Assembly (NCBI RefSeq): GCF_001050235.1
Contig: NZ_DF967972.1
Span: forward strand, 3,934,724 to 3,998,723
Source of the DNA: Longilinea arvoryzae
GTDB lineage: Bacteria; Chloroflexota; Anaerolineae; Anaerolineales; Anaerolineaceae
Direction: 5' to 3'
Length of the DNA stretch: 64,000 nt
Of this stretch, positions 34,044 to 45,405 are shown in pieces. How positions within the stretch are numbered: position 1 is the stretch's first letter; every line of letters begins with the position of its first letter. The position numbers and the translations under genes are program-made. Under the pieces are notes generated by a model. That model made no database searches. It was not told the origin of the DNA and was given only the letters and a program-made list of their open reading frames with translations.

Positions 34044-35171
34044 GTGAATCAGGCCACACTCGTACTGGAAGACGGAACCACGCTGCAAGGTCAGGCCTTT
34101 GGCGCCCAGACCGACGCGGTTTTCGAGCTGGTGTTCAACACCAGCATGACCGGTTACCAGGAAATCATGACCGACCCATCCTACCGCGGCCAGGGCGTGT
34201 TGTTCACGGTTGCCCATATCGGCAACGTAGGCATCAACCTGGAGGACGATGAATCCGGCGCTCCGCAGATCTCCGCGGCGGTGATCCGCTCGCTCAGCCC
34301 GGTTACCTCCAACTGGCGGGCGGCCCTGGCATTGTCCGACTGGCTGGCGCTCTTCGGCGTACCCGGCATCAGCGGCATCGACACACGCTGGTTGACGCGC
34401 AAGCTGCGCGACGGCGGCACGCAAAAGGCCGCCCTCTCGACGAAGGGTACCTCCGCGGCTGAACTGCTGGCGCTGGCGCGCCAGTGGCCCGGCCTGGATG
34501 GGCGCGACATGGTCCAGGAAGTATCCTGCCCGGCGCAATATGTCTGGCCGGGCGACGCCGGCAGCCAGTGGGTTCAGCCGGCGGGCGATCAAAAGGCGTC
34601 CATCGTGGCCTACGATTTTGGCATCAAAGAGAATATTCTGCGTCACCTGGCCAGTTACGGCGCGCAGGTGACCGTCGTCCCGGCCGGAACCCCCGCCCGG
34701 GATGCGTTGGCGCTGCACCCGGACGGCATTTTCCTTTCGAATGGGCCCGGCGACCCGGCCGGCCTGCCCGGTCTGGTGGAGACCGTGAAGGCATTGATCG
34801 CCAGCGGCGTCCCACTGTTCGGCATCTGCCTGGGCCACCAGTTGATCGGCCGCGCGCTGGGCGCCGACACCTACCGGCTCAAATTCGGCCATCATGGCGG
34901 CAACCATCCTGTCCAGCACCTGCCGGGCGGCGAGGTGTTGATCACGGCTCAAAATCATAATTACTGCGTCCAACCCGGCCAGCTCGACCCCGCCGAGGTG
35001 GAGATCACTTACCAAAGCCTGAACGACGGCTCGCTCGAAGGGCTGCGCATGAATCACCGGCCCGTTTTGAGCGTCCAGTTCCACCCCGAAGCCGCCCCCG
35101 GCCCGCACGATGCGCACGACATCTTTGGCGACTTCTTCGCCCTGGTCGGCGAAAGGAGAACCCATGCCTAA
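34044..35171 (+). CDS. carA: carbamoyl-phosphate synthase small subunit
   Basis: 375 residues starting with GTG. Glutaminase subunit supplying ammonia. The N-terminal CarA domain has [17 protein letters not shown] (about 32-48) and the class I amidotransferase domain has the nucleophile in FGICLGHQL (about 258-266), with [11 protein letters not shown] (about 346-356) for the His-Glu pair. It overlaps carB by 8 nt. Placement inside the arginine operon points to a supply of carbamoyl phosphate for citrulline. Confidence 0.97.
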   Translation: MNQATLVLEDGTTLQGQAFGAQTDAVFELVFNTSMTGYQEIMTDPSYRGQGVLFTVAHIGNVGINLEDDESGAPQISAAVIRSLSPVTSNWRAALALSDWLALFGVPGISGIDTRWLTRKLRDGGTQKAALSTKGTSAAELLALARQWPGLDGRDMVQEVSCPAQYVWPGDAGSQWVQPAGDQKASIVAYDFGIKENILRHLASYGAQVTVVPAGTPARDALALHPDGIFLSNGPGDPAGLPGLVETVKALIASGVPLFGICLGHQLIGRALGADTYRLKFGHHGGNHPVQHLPGGEVLITAQNHNYCVQPGQLDPAEVEITYQSLNDGSLEGLRMNHRPVLSVQFHPEAAPGPHDAHDIFGDFFALVGERRTHA

Positions 35172-38100
35172 ACGCAGCGATATTCACACCATTCTGGTGC
35201 CCGGCTCGGGCGCCATCGTCATCGGTCAGGCGGCTGAGTTCGATTATTCCGGCACCCAGGCGGTCAAGGCCCTGCGCAGGGAAGGCTACCGGGTGGTGCT
35301 GGTCAATTCCAACCCGGCCACAATCATGACCGACAGCCAAATCGCCGACGCCACCTATATCGAACCGCTTATCCCGGAGGCGCTGGAAGCCATCATCGCC
35401 CAGGAAAAACCGGATGCCATGCTGCCCACCGTCGGCGGACAGACCGCCCTGAACCTGGCGCTGGCGCTCAGCGAAAACGGCGTACTCGAAAAGTACGGCG
35501 TCCCGCTCATCGGCGCCAATCTGGCCTCCATTCAGGCCGCCGAAGATCGCCAGCTCTTCCGCGAAACGATGCAAAAGGCAGGCATCCCCGTGCCGCGCGG
35601 CGGCGCGGCCTATTCGCTGGCCGAGGCCGAAGAACTGGTCCAAGCGACCGGCTTCCCGGTGCTGGTGCGGGCGTCCTTTGCGCTGGGCGGCAGCGGCGCC
35701 TCATGGGTCTACAAACCCGGGGAACTGCCTGAAGCCGTGCACAAGGCTATCGCCGAATCGCCCATCGGTCAGGCCTGGATCGAAGAATCGGTCCTGGGCT
35801 GGAAGGAATTCGAGCTCGAAGTGATGCGCGACCGGGCGGACAATTTCGTGGTCATCTGCACCATCGAAAACATCGATCCGATGGGCGTTCATACCGGCGA
35901 CAGCATCACGGTCGCCCCGGCGCAAACGCTCACCGACCGCGAATTCCAGATCCTGCGCGACCTGGCCCACCGCGTCCTCAGCGCTGTCGGGGTTGAAACC
36001 GGCGGCTCGAACGTGCAGTTCGCGGTCGACCCACGCACCGGCCGCGTGGTTGTGATCGAGATGAACCCGCGCGTCAGCCGCTCCTCGGCGCTGGCCTCCA
36101 AGGCCACCGGCTTCCCCATCGCCAAACTGGCCGCCCTGGTGGCCGTGGGCTACACCCTCGACGAAATCACCAACGACATCACCCGCCAGACCAAAGCCGC
36201 CTTCGAACCCGCGCTGGATTACGCGGTGGTTAAGATCCCGCGCTGGGCATTCGAGAAATTCCCCGGCGTCGATCCCACGCTCGGCCCGCAGATGAAATCG
36301 GTCGGCGAGGTCATGGCCCTGGGGCGGACCTTTGCCGAAGCCCTACACAAGGCCGTGCAGTCGCTGGAGATCGGCATCGACGCGCTGGACGGCAGCGGGC
36401 CCAGCCACGGCCTGCCCGCCGCGCCGGAAACGCTGGCGGGGTTGGAAGTTCCCGGCGCGCTCCGGCTTTTCCAGGTCTACCGCGCCATCCGGCAGGGCTT
36501 TGCGCTGGAAGAGATCAGCCGGGCCTCTGGATACGACCTGTGGTTCCTGGCCGAAATGCAGCAGATCGCGCGCCAGGAAGCCAGAATCGCCGCCGGCGAC
36601 GTGCAGGGTCCCGACTTCCCGATCCTGCTGCGCGCCTCCAAGCGCATGGGCTTCTCGGATGGACAGATCGGCCGGCTGCTGGGCAGGTCGACCGCGGAAA
36701 TTCGAATTCTGCGCAAGAAACTGGGCATCCTGCCCACGTTCCAGCGCGTGGATACCTGCGCGGCGGAATTCGAGGCCCAGACGCCCTACCTGTACAGCGC
36801 CTACGAGACGGAGGATGAGTCCCGCCCGACCGGCAAACCCAAAATTCTCATCCTGGGCGGCGGCCCAAACCGCATCGGGCAGGGCATCGAATTCGATTAC
36901 TGCTGCTGCCAGGCCGCCTTCGCGCTGGGCCGGATGGGCTACGAGACCATCATGTACAACTGCAACCCCGAAACGGTCTCGACCGATTATGACACCGCCG
37001 ACCGCCTGTACTTCGAGCCCCTCACGCTGGAGCACGTGCTGAACGTGGTCGACTGCGAAAAACCGGAAGGCATCATCGTCCAATTCGGCGGGCAAACCCC
37101 GCTGAACCTGTCGGCGGGGTTGGAAGCGGCCGGCGCCAAAATTCTGGGGACCTCGCCGCACGCCATCCAGCTTTCCGAAGACCGCGAAGCGTTTGCCCAA
37201 ATGCTTTCCAAACTCGAAATTCCGCAGCCGGAAAACGGCATCGCCCGCTCGCTCGAAGAGGCGCGCGCCGTGGCGCGGAGCATCGGTTATCCGATTTTGG
37301 TGCGGCCCTCGTTTGTACTCGGCGGGCGGGCCATGGCCCTGGTGGAGGGCGAGGATAGCCTGGGCGGTTTCATCCAAAATGCCATCGAAGCGGCGCCCGG
37401 CCAGCCGATTTTGATCGACAAGTTCCTCGAGGATGCCTTTGAAATCGACGTGGACGCGCTGGCGGACGGCGAGCGGGTGGTAATCGGAGCCGTGATGCAG
37501 CACATCGAAGCCGCCGGCATCCATTCCGGCGACGCCGCCTGCGTGCTGCCGCCGTATAAGGTCAGCGCCTATCACCAGGGCATCATGCGCGAGTACACCG
37601 AGCAGTTGGGGCTGGCTCTGGGCGTGCGCGGCCTGATGAACGTGCAATTCGCATTAAAGGACGAAATGGTCTACGTGCTGGAGGTCAACCCGCGCGCCTC
37701 CCGAACCGTCCCCTACGCCAGCAAGGCCACCGGACTGAACCTGGCCTATATCGCGGCCCAGGTCATGGCCGGAAAGAGTCTGGCGGAACTGGGTGTGCTG
37801 CACGAACCGCGCGTGGAAGGATTCTTCGTCAAGGAAGCCGTGCTGCCCTTCAAGAAGCTGCCCGGTTCGAGCGCGGTGCTCGGTCCCGAGATGCATTCGA
37901 CGGGCGAAGTGATGGGGCATGCCGCTCACTTCGGCCACGCCTTTGCGAAATCCCAGCTCGCGGCCGGGGTGGGTCTGCCGCTAAACGGCGGGGTGTTGAT
38001 CAGCGTCAATGATTACGATAAGAGCGCCGCGCTGAAGATCGCCCGCGACTTGTTCCGCCTGGGCTTCAAGCTCTACGCCACCTCTGGGACGGCGGATTTC

Positions 38101-38391
38101 TTCGGCAAAGTGGGGCTGCCCGTCGAGCGGGTCAACAAATTCAAGGAAGGCTCGCCGCACACCGTGGACCTGGTCCGGACCGGGCAGGTACACATGGTCA
38201 TCAACACGCCCCTGGGGCCGAACGCGCGCACGGACGGCGCCGAAATTCGCGCCGCGGCGATTGCCATGAACATCCCGCTGCTGACCACGCTCTCGGCCGC
38301 GACTGCCGCGACCGGAGCCATCGTCGCCCTGCGCCAGAAGACGCTGCGTTACCGCAGCATGCAGAGCCTGTTTTCACCCAATCAAGCCTGA
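35164..38391 (+). CDS. carB: carbamoyl-phosphate synthase large subunit
   Basis: 1075 residues, complete, with two homologous ATP-grasp halves. ATG at 35164 begins [24 protein letters not shown] lies just upstream. First half: [28 protein letters not shown] region (about 30-50) and [18 protein letters not shown] (about 299-316). Second half: [18 protein letters not shown] (about 575-592) and [19 protein letters not shown] (about 840-858). The MGS-like regulatory domain occupies the last 140 residues. No truncation seen. Confidence 0.97.
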   Translation: MPKRSDIHTILVPGSGAIVIGQAAEFDYSGTQAVKALRREGYRVVLVNSNPATIMTDSQIADATYIEPLIPEALEAIIAQEKPDAMLPTVGGQTALNLALALSENGVLEKYGVPLIGANLASIQAAEDRQLFRETMQKAGIPVPRGGAAYSLAEAEELVQATGFPVLVRASFALGGSGASWVYKPGELPEAVHKAIAESPIGQAWIEESVLGWKEFELEVMRDRADNFVVICTIENIDPMGVHTGDSITVAPAQTLTDREFQILRDLAHRVLSAVGVETGGSNVQFAVDPRTGRVVVIEMNPRVSRSSALASKATGFPIAKLAALVAVGYTLDEITNDITRQTKAAFEPALDYAVVKIPRWAFEKFPGVDPTLGPQMKSVGEVMALGRTFAEALHKAVQSLEIGIDALDGSGPSHGLPAAPETLAGLEVPGALRLFQVYRAIRQGFALEEISRASGYDLWFLAEMQQIARQEARIAAGDVQGPDFPILLRASKRMGFSDGQIGRLLGRSTAEIRILRKKLGILPTFQRVDTCAAEFEAQTPYLYSAYETEDESRPTGKPKILILGGGPNRIGQGIEFDYCCCQAAFALGRMGYETIMYNCNPETVSTDYDTADRLYFEPLTLEHVLNVVDCEKPEGIIVQFGGQTPLNLSAGLEAAGAKILGTSPHAIQLSEDREAFAQMLSKLEIPQPENGIARSLEEARAVARSIGYPILVRPSFVLGGRAMALVEGEDSLGGFIQNAIEAAPGQPILIDKFLEDAFEIDVDALADGERVVIGAVMQHIEAAGIHSGDAACVLPPYKVSAYHQGIMREYTEQLGLALGVRGLMNVQFALKDEMVYVLEVNPRASRTVPYASKATGLNLAYIAAQVMAGKSLAELGVLHEPRVEGFFVKEAVLPFKKLPGSSAVLGPEMHSTGEVMGHAAHFGHAFAKSQLAAGVGLPLNGGVLISVNDYDKSAALKIARDLFRLGFKLYATSGTADFFGKVGLPVERVNKFKEGSPHTVDLVRTGQVHMVINTPLGPNARTDGAEIRAAAIAMNIPLLTTLSAATAATGAIVALRQKTLRYRSMQSLFSPNQA

Positions 38392-38408
38392 TTTCTCCGG
38401 GAGGGAAT

Positions 38409-39565
<1,157 letters not shown>

Positions 39566-39569
<4 letters not shown>

Positions 39570-40609
39570 GCCAGACCCTGCTCGGGCTGGTCTCGCATTA
39601 CAGCCCTTCCCGGCAGGAGCGCGCGGCCTGTTTATGGCTGACGGAACACATGCGCTCCCTGGGCTACGACCGGGCCTTCATCGACGCCGCCGGGAATGCG
39701 GTCGGCGTGCTTGGAAACGGGCCGCGCCAGGTGGTGCTGCTCGGGCATATCGACACGGTGCCCGGCGAACTGCCCGTGCGCGTGGAAGACGGCGTGCTCT
39801 ACGGGCGCGGGGCAGTGGATGCCAAGGGACCCCTGGCCTGCTTCACGGACGCAGTCGCCCGGGTCGGGGCTGTGGAAGGCTGGCAGTGGGTGGTGATCGG
39901 CGCGGTGGACGAGGAGCGCGATTCGCTGGGGGCCCGCTTTGCGGCCGGCCAGTACCATCCGGATTACGCCGTCATCGGCGAGCCCAACCGCTGGGAGCGT
40001 GTGGCCCTGGGATATAAGGGCTCAGCCGGGGCGCATTTGACCGTACGCCGCAGGCAGGTTCACTCGGCCAGCGGCGAGCAGACCGCCTGCGAAGCAGCCG
40101 TGGCCGCCTGGCTGGCCGTGCAGGCCTGGGTCGAAACGTTCAACATCGGAAAAACGCGCGCCTTCGACAAAATCATGCTGTCGCTGCAGGGGATGGAATC
40201 GGGAGGCGACGGTCTCGAGCAGTGGGCGCGCCTGAAACTGGGCGCGCGCCTGCCGCCGGACCTTGCCCCGCAGGAGTGGTATCGCCGCCTGGTTGAAATC
40301 GCCGCCGGTGCTGAAATCCAGGAGGCCGGTTATGCTGTCCCGGCCTGGGCCTGCGAGAAAAATTCGGCCCTGGTGCGCGCTTTCCTGAGCGCCATCCGCG
40401 CCCAGGGCGGGGCGCCGTCTTTCGTCTATAAAACCGGCACGGCGGATTTGAACGTCGTCGCGCCGGCCTGGGGCTGCCCGGCGCTGGTTTACGGGCCGGG
40501 AGATTCGGCGCTGGACCACACACCAGATGAGTGTGTTTCGCTGGCTGAATTTGAAAAAGCGGTTGCCGTTCTGGCAGCCGCGTTCCAGGGAATCGCCGAA
40601 AAGGGTTAA
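39566..40609 (+). CDS. argE: LysW-ornithine hydrolase (ArgE/LysK), M20 peptidase family
   Basis: 347 residues. Metal-dependent release of ornithine from LysW. Zinc-site motifs: GHIDTVPG (about 61-68), [13 protein letters not shown] (about 81-93) with the bridging Asp, [10 protein letters not shown] (about 115-124) with catalytic Glu, GEPNRWERV (about 137-145). Last gene of the operon. No ornithine carbamoyltransferase (argF) and no ArgR are present in the window. Confidence 0.95.
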
Positions 40610-40613
40610 ACTC

Positions 40614-40642
40614 GCTGGCTCCGGTCAGAGCCCGGAGCCAGC
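40614..40642. terminator. stem-loop at the end of the arginine operon
   Basis: GCTGGCTCCGG (40614-40624) pairs perfectly with CCGGAGCCAGC (40632-40642) across 7 nt, four bases after argE. No T run follows, so termination may need Rho or the stem may protect the 3' end. Confidence 0.5.
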
Positions 40643-40747
40643 AGGGGGAGGTTACCCGCCAATCACATCAGGTCACCTCTATTGCGAGGATGGCAAAGAA
40701 AATACCCGTAATCTTCTAAGATACCTTTTTACCTGTATAGAACCCAC

Positions 40748-41809
40748 TCACGCCAGGGCGAAGTGAATCTTATCCATATTCAATGCCCCGCGCGGCGACT
40801 TTCCGCTCTCGAACAGCGGAACCAGGTTATTGGCCAGCAGCAGCGGTGAATCGGTCATGGTGTTGATCGTGCCGCCCGCCAGATGGGGCGTGATGGTCAC
40901 GTTTTCGAGCGTGGCGATCGGATATCGATTATCGATCGGTTCCTCATCGAACACATCCAGCGCGGCGCCCATGATCTTCCTGGCCTTCAGGCATTCATAC
41001 AGCGCCTTCTCGTCGATCAACCCGGATCGGGCCGTGTTGATGATGTAAGCGTTGGGTTTCATGAGGGCCAATTCGCGCGCCCCAACCATGTGGAAGGTCT
41101 CCGGGACCAGGCGGGCGTTCATGCTGATGATATCGGACTGGGACATCAATTCATCCAGGCTGACCATTTTTACATTCAAATGATCCACGCGGTCCTGAGT
41201 GACGTATGGATCGTATCCCAGAATGTGGGTCTCGAATCCCTGCAGGCGTTGGGCCACCTTCTGGCCGATTTCGCCCAGGCCGATGATGCCAAAGGTCCGC
41301 CCGAACATATTGGGCACGCGGTCCTTGTTGGTGTAATCGCGCACCCACTTGCCCTGCTTCAGATTGTGGTGCGACCGGGCGATGTTGCGAATTTCCGCCA
41401 GCGCCATGGCCATGGTGAAATCGGCCACCGCATTCGCGGTGCGCCCGGGTGTATTTACACACAGGATATTCTTCTGGGTGGCGTACTCGATGTTGATGTT
41501 CTCGACCCCACCCCTGAGAACGCACACCATCTTCAGATTCTTGCAGTGATCGATCAAACGTTTGGTAATCGTGCAGAAGTGGGTAACGATAATATCGGCA
41601 TCCTTGACGGCAACGTAGACTTCCGAGGTGGGTTCGATGGTTTCGCTGCCGCCTTTTTCGACTGCCAGATTGATTTCTTGAAAGTGTGGAATATCCCCCA
41701 CCACCCATTCGACCGTCTCCACCTGAATGCCGAATTTCTTCAGGGGTTGCAGGCCGGACTCCATATATTCTTTCTTTACGAACAGATCATAGATCGCAAC
41801 GAGTTTCAT
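40748..41809 (-). CDS. D-2-hydroxyacid dehydrogenase (NAD-binding) in a sugar operon
   Basis: 353 residues from ATG at 41809, which has AAGGAACGATGGA upstream; a longer frame to 41902 lacks a site. Rossmann loop FGIIGLGEIGQKVAQRL (about 166-182), catalytic Arg in CVLRGGVENI (about 110-119), Glu in DVFDEEP (about 280-286), His in TPHLAGGT (about 301-308). The PHxxG/A His carries Leu-Ala, a SerA-like variant. Reduces or oxidises a 2-hydroxy acid. As the last gene of the sugar operon it may handle a hydroxy acid derived from the aldolase products; substrate unknown. Confidence 0.85.
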   Translation of the reverse strand: MKLVAIYDLFVKKEYMESGLQPLKKFGIQVETVEWVVGDIPHFQEINLAVEKGGSETIEPTSEVYVAVKDADIIVTHFCTITKRLIDHCKNLKMVCVLRGGVENINIEYATQKNILCVNTPGRTANAVADFTMAMALAEIRNIARSHHNLKQGKWVRDYTNKDRVPNMFGRTFGIIGLGEIGQKVAQRLQGFETHILGYDPYVTQDRVDHLNVKMVSLDELMSQSDIISMNARLVPETFHMVGARELALMKPNAYIINTARSGLIDEKALYECLKARKIMGAALDVFDEEPIDNRYPIATLENVTITPHLAGGTINTMTDSPLLLANNLVPLFESGKSPRGALNMDKIHFALA

Positions 41810-41917
41810 TCCATCGTTCCTTTGATTGCGAGAACAGGGTCCTCGAAGTACTATTTTATTGAAAGTGGATGGAGAACCTTCGGAAATCCTCAGGTTCTCC
41901 ATCCCATCCAGTAATGG

Positions 41918-42784
41918 CTACCGATAAAGCCCCGCCTTATTGACGGAACCGAACAGGGTGTTTTTTTGATGAACGACTTCCTGGGTTACCTTGCGGGTCA
42001 GGTTGTCGATATCGGTGATGTCGAATTTTTCGCAGGGCTGGGCGGCCAGCGGCTGGACCTTCTTCAAGACGGCCATGCGGATGTCGGTGTAGACGTTGAT
42101 CTTGTTGATTCCCAGTTTGACGGCCTTTGCGATTTGATCCTCGGGCGTGCCCGAGCTGCCGTGCAGTACCAGGGGGACGTCGATTTCATCGCGGATGGCG
42201 GCCAGGCGTTCGAAATCGAGATGGGGTTCGAATTTGTACAGGCCGTGGGCGGTGCCGATGGCGACGGCCAGGGCATCCACGCCGGTCTGATCGACGAATT
42301 TCTTGGCTTCTTCGACGCGGGTATACAGCGCCTTCATTTGATCCTCAGGAAGGACATCCAGACCCACGCCGACGTGGCCCAGCTCGGCTTCGACCGTCAC
42401 GCCCTGCTTGTGCGCCATCTCGACCACCTGTTTGGTGATGGCGACGTTCTCGGCAAACGGTTTGGAGGACGAATCGATCATGACGCCCGTGAATCCGGCC
42501 GCCAGGGCAGCCTCGACTTCCTTGATGGAAGGGCCGTGATCCAGGACCAGCGCGGCGTCTACGTTGCGACGCTTGACTTCCGCCTTAATAAAGGCAGCGT
42601 AAGTGGGGTAATATTCGGGTGGAATCATGGCCGGATAGATCAAAATGATGACCGGCGCTTTATCCGCTTCCGCGGCATCCAAAATACCGTAAGTCGTTGC
42701 CAGGTTGGGTGTGTCATAAGCGCCAATACCCCATCCTTTGCGCACGCTGGGCTGAAGAATTTCAGAAAGACCTAACATTGCCAT
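41918..42784 (-). CDS. class II fructose-bisphosphate/tagatose-bisphosphate-type aldolase
   Basis: 288 residues, zinc class II aldolase (FBA/GatY/KbaY family). The catalytic Asp and first Zn histidine are in LVLDHGPS (about 79-86), then SSKPFAENV (about 105-113), VEAELGHVGVG (about 130-140), IGTAHGLYKFEPHLDF (about 176-191) with a Zn histidine, and VLHGSSGTPEDQIAKAVK (about 207-224). Cleaves or forms a ketose (bis)phosphate with dihydroxyacetone phosphate. Encoded next to the FGGY kinase that would make its substrate. Confidence 0.9.
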   Translation of the reverse strand: MAMLGLSEILQPSVRKGWGIGAYDTPNLATTYGILDAAEADKAPVIILIYPAMIPPEYYPTYAAFIKAEVKRRNVDAALVLDHGPSIKEVEAALAAGFTGVMIDSSSKPFAENVAITKQVVEMAHKQGVTVEAELGHVGVGLDVLPEDQMKALYTRVEEAKKFVDQTGVDALAVAIGTAHGLYKFEPHLDFERLAAIRDEIDVPLVLHGSSGTPEDQIAKAVKLGINKINVYTDIRMAVLKKVQPLAAQPCEKFDITDIDNLTRKVTQEVVHQKNTLFGSVNKAGLYR

Positions 42785-42861
42785 AATTTGCTTCTCCTTG
42801 ATACAAGCGGTTTATGATTTTTCCAGTAATCGAAACCTTGCCTGCTTTGTCTGGGATTACC

Positions 42862-44394
42862 TCACCCGATATTCTCCCAGACAGGCAAGAGGGCTTTCAC
42901 AATGTCGCTGTACTTCGCGTAAGCTTCCGCCAGTTGCGCATGCCGTTCTGGATTGGGCGTATGCGTACGCGTAATCTTTACGACCGCGCTGGCGGCTTCT
43001 TCGATCGAGCTGTAATAACCGGCGGAAGTTGCCGCGCACAGGCTGGCGCCCAGCGCCCCGGCTTCGTCGATATCCGGAATGGCGATGGGGACGTCGAGTG
43101 CATCGGCGAATAACTGGCTCCAGATCAGGCTCTTGGCGCCGCCGCCGGAGAGGCGCACTTCACTGAAATCGCAGCGCTTCTTGAGCGAATCCACGTGGTA
43201 CTTATGGTTGAAAACCACGCCTTCGTAGATGGCCTTCAGCAGATGGGCGCGCCGGTGCCAGCCTTTGATGCCGATGAAGCACGAGCTGGGCTTGTCGCCG
43301 AACGGAGAACCGTATAGAAACGGGATAAAGAAGACTTCGGTCTTTTCACGCAGAACTTCCTCGACCTCGCGGTTCACGAAATCGAACCGGGACCGCTTCT
43401 CCAGCTTGGCCTTTTCGCATTCGCCCTGGCACAGGTTCTGAACCATCCACTCCAGATTCGCCGCCGAGGCCGGCGAACAGGCGCAGTTCAACCAATATCC
43501 GGGTTGGATGAAATTCCGGCAGATCCAATCCGGATCGATCATGGGCTGGGTGGTAACAACCTGGTTGATGCCCCAGGTTCCCGAAATGATCGAAAGCTGG
43601 CCGGGCTGCAAACAACCCATGCTGACCGCGCAGGAATCGATATCATGTAAACCGGTCGCCACCTGGGTGCCTTCGGCCAGGCCGGTCTCGGTCGCTGCCT
43701 GTCGGGTGACCTTTCCGGCCGGTTCGAACGGCATCCTGACCGGCGGCAGTTTGCCGACCATTTCATCCAGGCCGGAATTACGCAAAATGGTGTTTTCGAT
43801 CATCTGCGTGTGCACATCCGTGGCGGTGCTGCTGGATTCGGTGAAATCCGTAGCGACCTCGCCGGTCAGCTTGAAACGGATCCAATCCTTGCAGTACAGC
43901 AGCCAGCGGACCCTGGCGTAATTCTCCGGCTCATTGCGTTTCATCCAGGCCAGCACCGGTAGCGAGGAACCCACCAGCGGTCTTTGGCCCGAAATACGCA
44001 TGTTCTTCTCGATGATGCCGGCCTTTTCCCATTCGTCCATCAAGTCCGAACTGCGGCTGTCCAGCGAAAGGATGGCCGGCCGCACCGGCTTCAAATCGTT
44101 GTCCAGCAGGAAGGCCCCGTCGCCGTGGGCGGCCATGCTGACCGCCTTGATGTCCTTCGGCGAGACCCCGGAGGTTTGGATAGCCTGGCGGATGGCCTGG
44201 CAGACCCAATCCCAGACCGAGTTCATATCACGCTCGACCCAATGCGGCTTCGGCGAGGTATTGGTTCCCATCACGTGCCCCGAACCGACCTCCTTGCCGT
44301 CCACAGTGAAGATCACCGCCTTGATCATGGTCAGGCCGCTGTCGATTCCGATGAAGTAGGGAGGAGCCAGTTTTGCTCCCGGATTACTCTTCAT
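42862..44394 (-). CDS. FGGY-family carbohydrate kinase
   Basis: 510 residues. N-terminal ASKHA phosphate loop YFIGIDSGLTMIKAVIF (about 13-29); the FGGY C-terminal domain has HDIDSCAVSMG (about 250-260), LSGGGAKSLIWSQLFADAL (about 416-434) and DEAGALGASLCAA (about 444-456). This resembles xylulose, L-xylulose and erythritol kinases. Phosphorylates the sugar or polyol delivered by the adjacent ABC transporter. Substrate cannot be fixed from sequence. Confidence 0.9.
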   Translation of the reverse strand: MKSNPGAKLAPPYFIGIDSGLTMIKAVIFTVDGKEVGSGHVMGTNTSPKPHWVERDMNSVWDWVCQAIRQAIQTSGVSPKDIKAVSMAAHGDGAFLLDNDLKPVRPAILSLDSRSSDLMDEWEKAGIIEKNMRISGQRPLVGSSLPVLAWMKRNEPENYARVRWLLYCKDWIRFKLTGEVATDFTESSSTATDVHTQMIENTILRNSGLDEMVGKLPPVRMPFEPAGKVTRQAATETGLAEGTQVATGLHDIDSCAVSMGCLQPGQLSIISGTWGINQVVTTQPMIDPDWICRNFIQPGYWLNCACSPASAANLEWMVQNLCQGECEKAKLEKRSRFDFVNREVEEVLREKTEVFFIPFLYGSPFGDKPSSCFIGIKGWHRRAHLLKAIYEGVVFNHKYHVDSLKKRCDFSEVRLSGGGAKSLIWSQLFADALDVPIAIPDIDEAGALGASLCAATSAGYYSSIEEAASAVVKITRTHTPNPERHAQLAEAYAKYSDIVKALLPVWENIG

Positions 44395-44406
44395 AAGGAT
44401 TGTCCT

Positions 44407-45405
44407 TTATGCCTTCGCCTGCTTGCTGACGCGCTTCTGCAGACTGGTCAGGATGATTGCGATCAGGAGGATGATGCCCTGGACGACCTGGCGAATGGAT
44501 GGGTCGATACCCAGCAGATTGAGCATGTTATCGATGATGGTCAGAACCAGGACACCCGCGAACACACCCGTGATGCGTCCTTCGCCGCCCGACATGCTCG
44601 TTCCGCCCAGAATGGTGGCTGTGAACACGTTCATGATGGTCCCGGAACCCAGGTCGGCGATGACGGACGAAATACGGCCGGATTCGATCAAACCGCCGGT
44701 GGCCGCGAACAGCCCCGCCAGGACGAACGCCAGGATCTTGATCTTATCGATGTTGAGGCCGGCGATGTAGGCCGCGTGCTCATTGTTGCCGATGGCATAG
44801 ATGGCCTTGCCGATGCTCATCTTTTCGGTCAGGAGATAACCGAATACATACAAAAGCAGGAAGACAATCACCGCCACCGGAACCAATCCGCCGATCTTCT
44901 CCTTGCCCAGGAACAGGAATACCTTGGGCAGGTAATAGATGCCTTCCGGGATCCAGGAAACCAGTAAACCGCGGAACAGGGTCATGGTGCCCAGTGTGAT
45001 CAGGAACGAATTGACGCGCAACTTGACCGAGAGAAAACCGTTCAGCGAGCCGATCGCGGCGCCGACCAGCAGGGTAATGATCACGGCCATCCAGGGCGTA
45101 ACGATGCCCTTCATCCATGAGGTCATGAGCAGCACCGCAAAAGCCGGCGCAAAGCCCAGGGTGGATTCCAGCGACAGGTCGGTCCCACCGGTCAACATCA
45201 CCAGGAACATACCCAGCACCATGCAGCCCAGCGAAGTAGCCGCCCAGAAGATATTGATCACGTTCTTCACGGTCAAGAAGCCGGAAATGCTCGTGGCGCC
45301 AATGCACAACGCGACCAAAAGAACCCAGATCAAATGCTCGGAAAGGAGGGTGCGGCAGAAACGGCTGACCGCTGCCCTCGGTTTGGATATTGCTAGGGTA
45401 GTCAT
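44407..45405 (-). CDS. ribose-type (CUT2) ABC transporter permease
   Basis: 332 residues with about ten hydrophobic helices. BPD_transp_2/RbsC pattern: GGTDLSLESTLGFAPAFA (about 71-88), the RbsC-like NGFLSVKLRVNSFLITLGTM (about 121-140) and TATILGGTSMSGGEGRITGVF (about 232-252 in part). Overlaps the ATPase gene by 4 nt. Forms the membrane channel of the importer. Confidence 0.92.
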   Translation of the reverse strand: MTTLAISKPRAAVSRFCRTLLSEHLIWVLLVALCIGATSISGFLTVKNVINIFWAATSLGCMVLGMFLVMLTGGTDLSLESTLGFAPAFAVLLMTSWMKGIVTPWMAVIITLLVGAAIGSLNGFLSVKLRVNSFLITLGTMTLFRGLLVSWIPEGIYYLPKVFLFLGKEKIGGLVPVAVIVFLLLYVFGYLLTEKMSIGKAIYAIGNNEHAAYIAGLNIDKIKILAFVLAGLFAATGGLIESGRISSVIADLGSGTIMNVFTATILGGTSMSGGEGRITGVFAGVLVLTIIDNMLNLLGIDPSIRQVVQGIILLIAIILTSLQKRVSKQAKA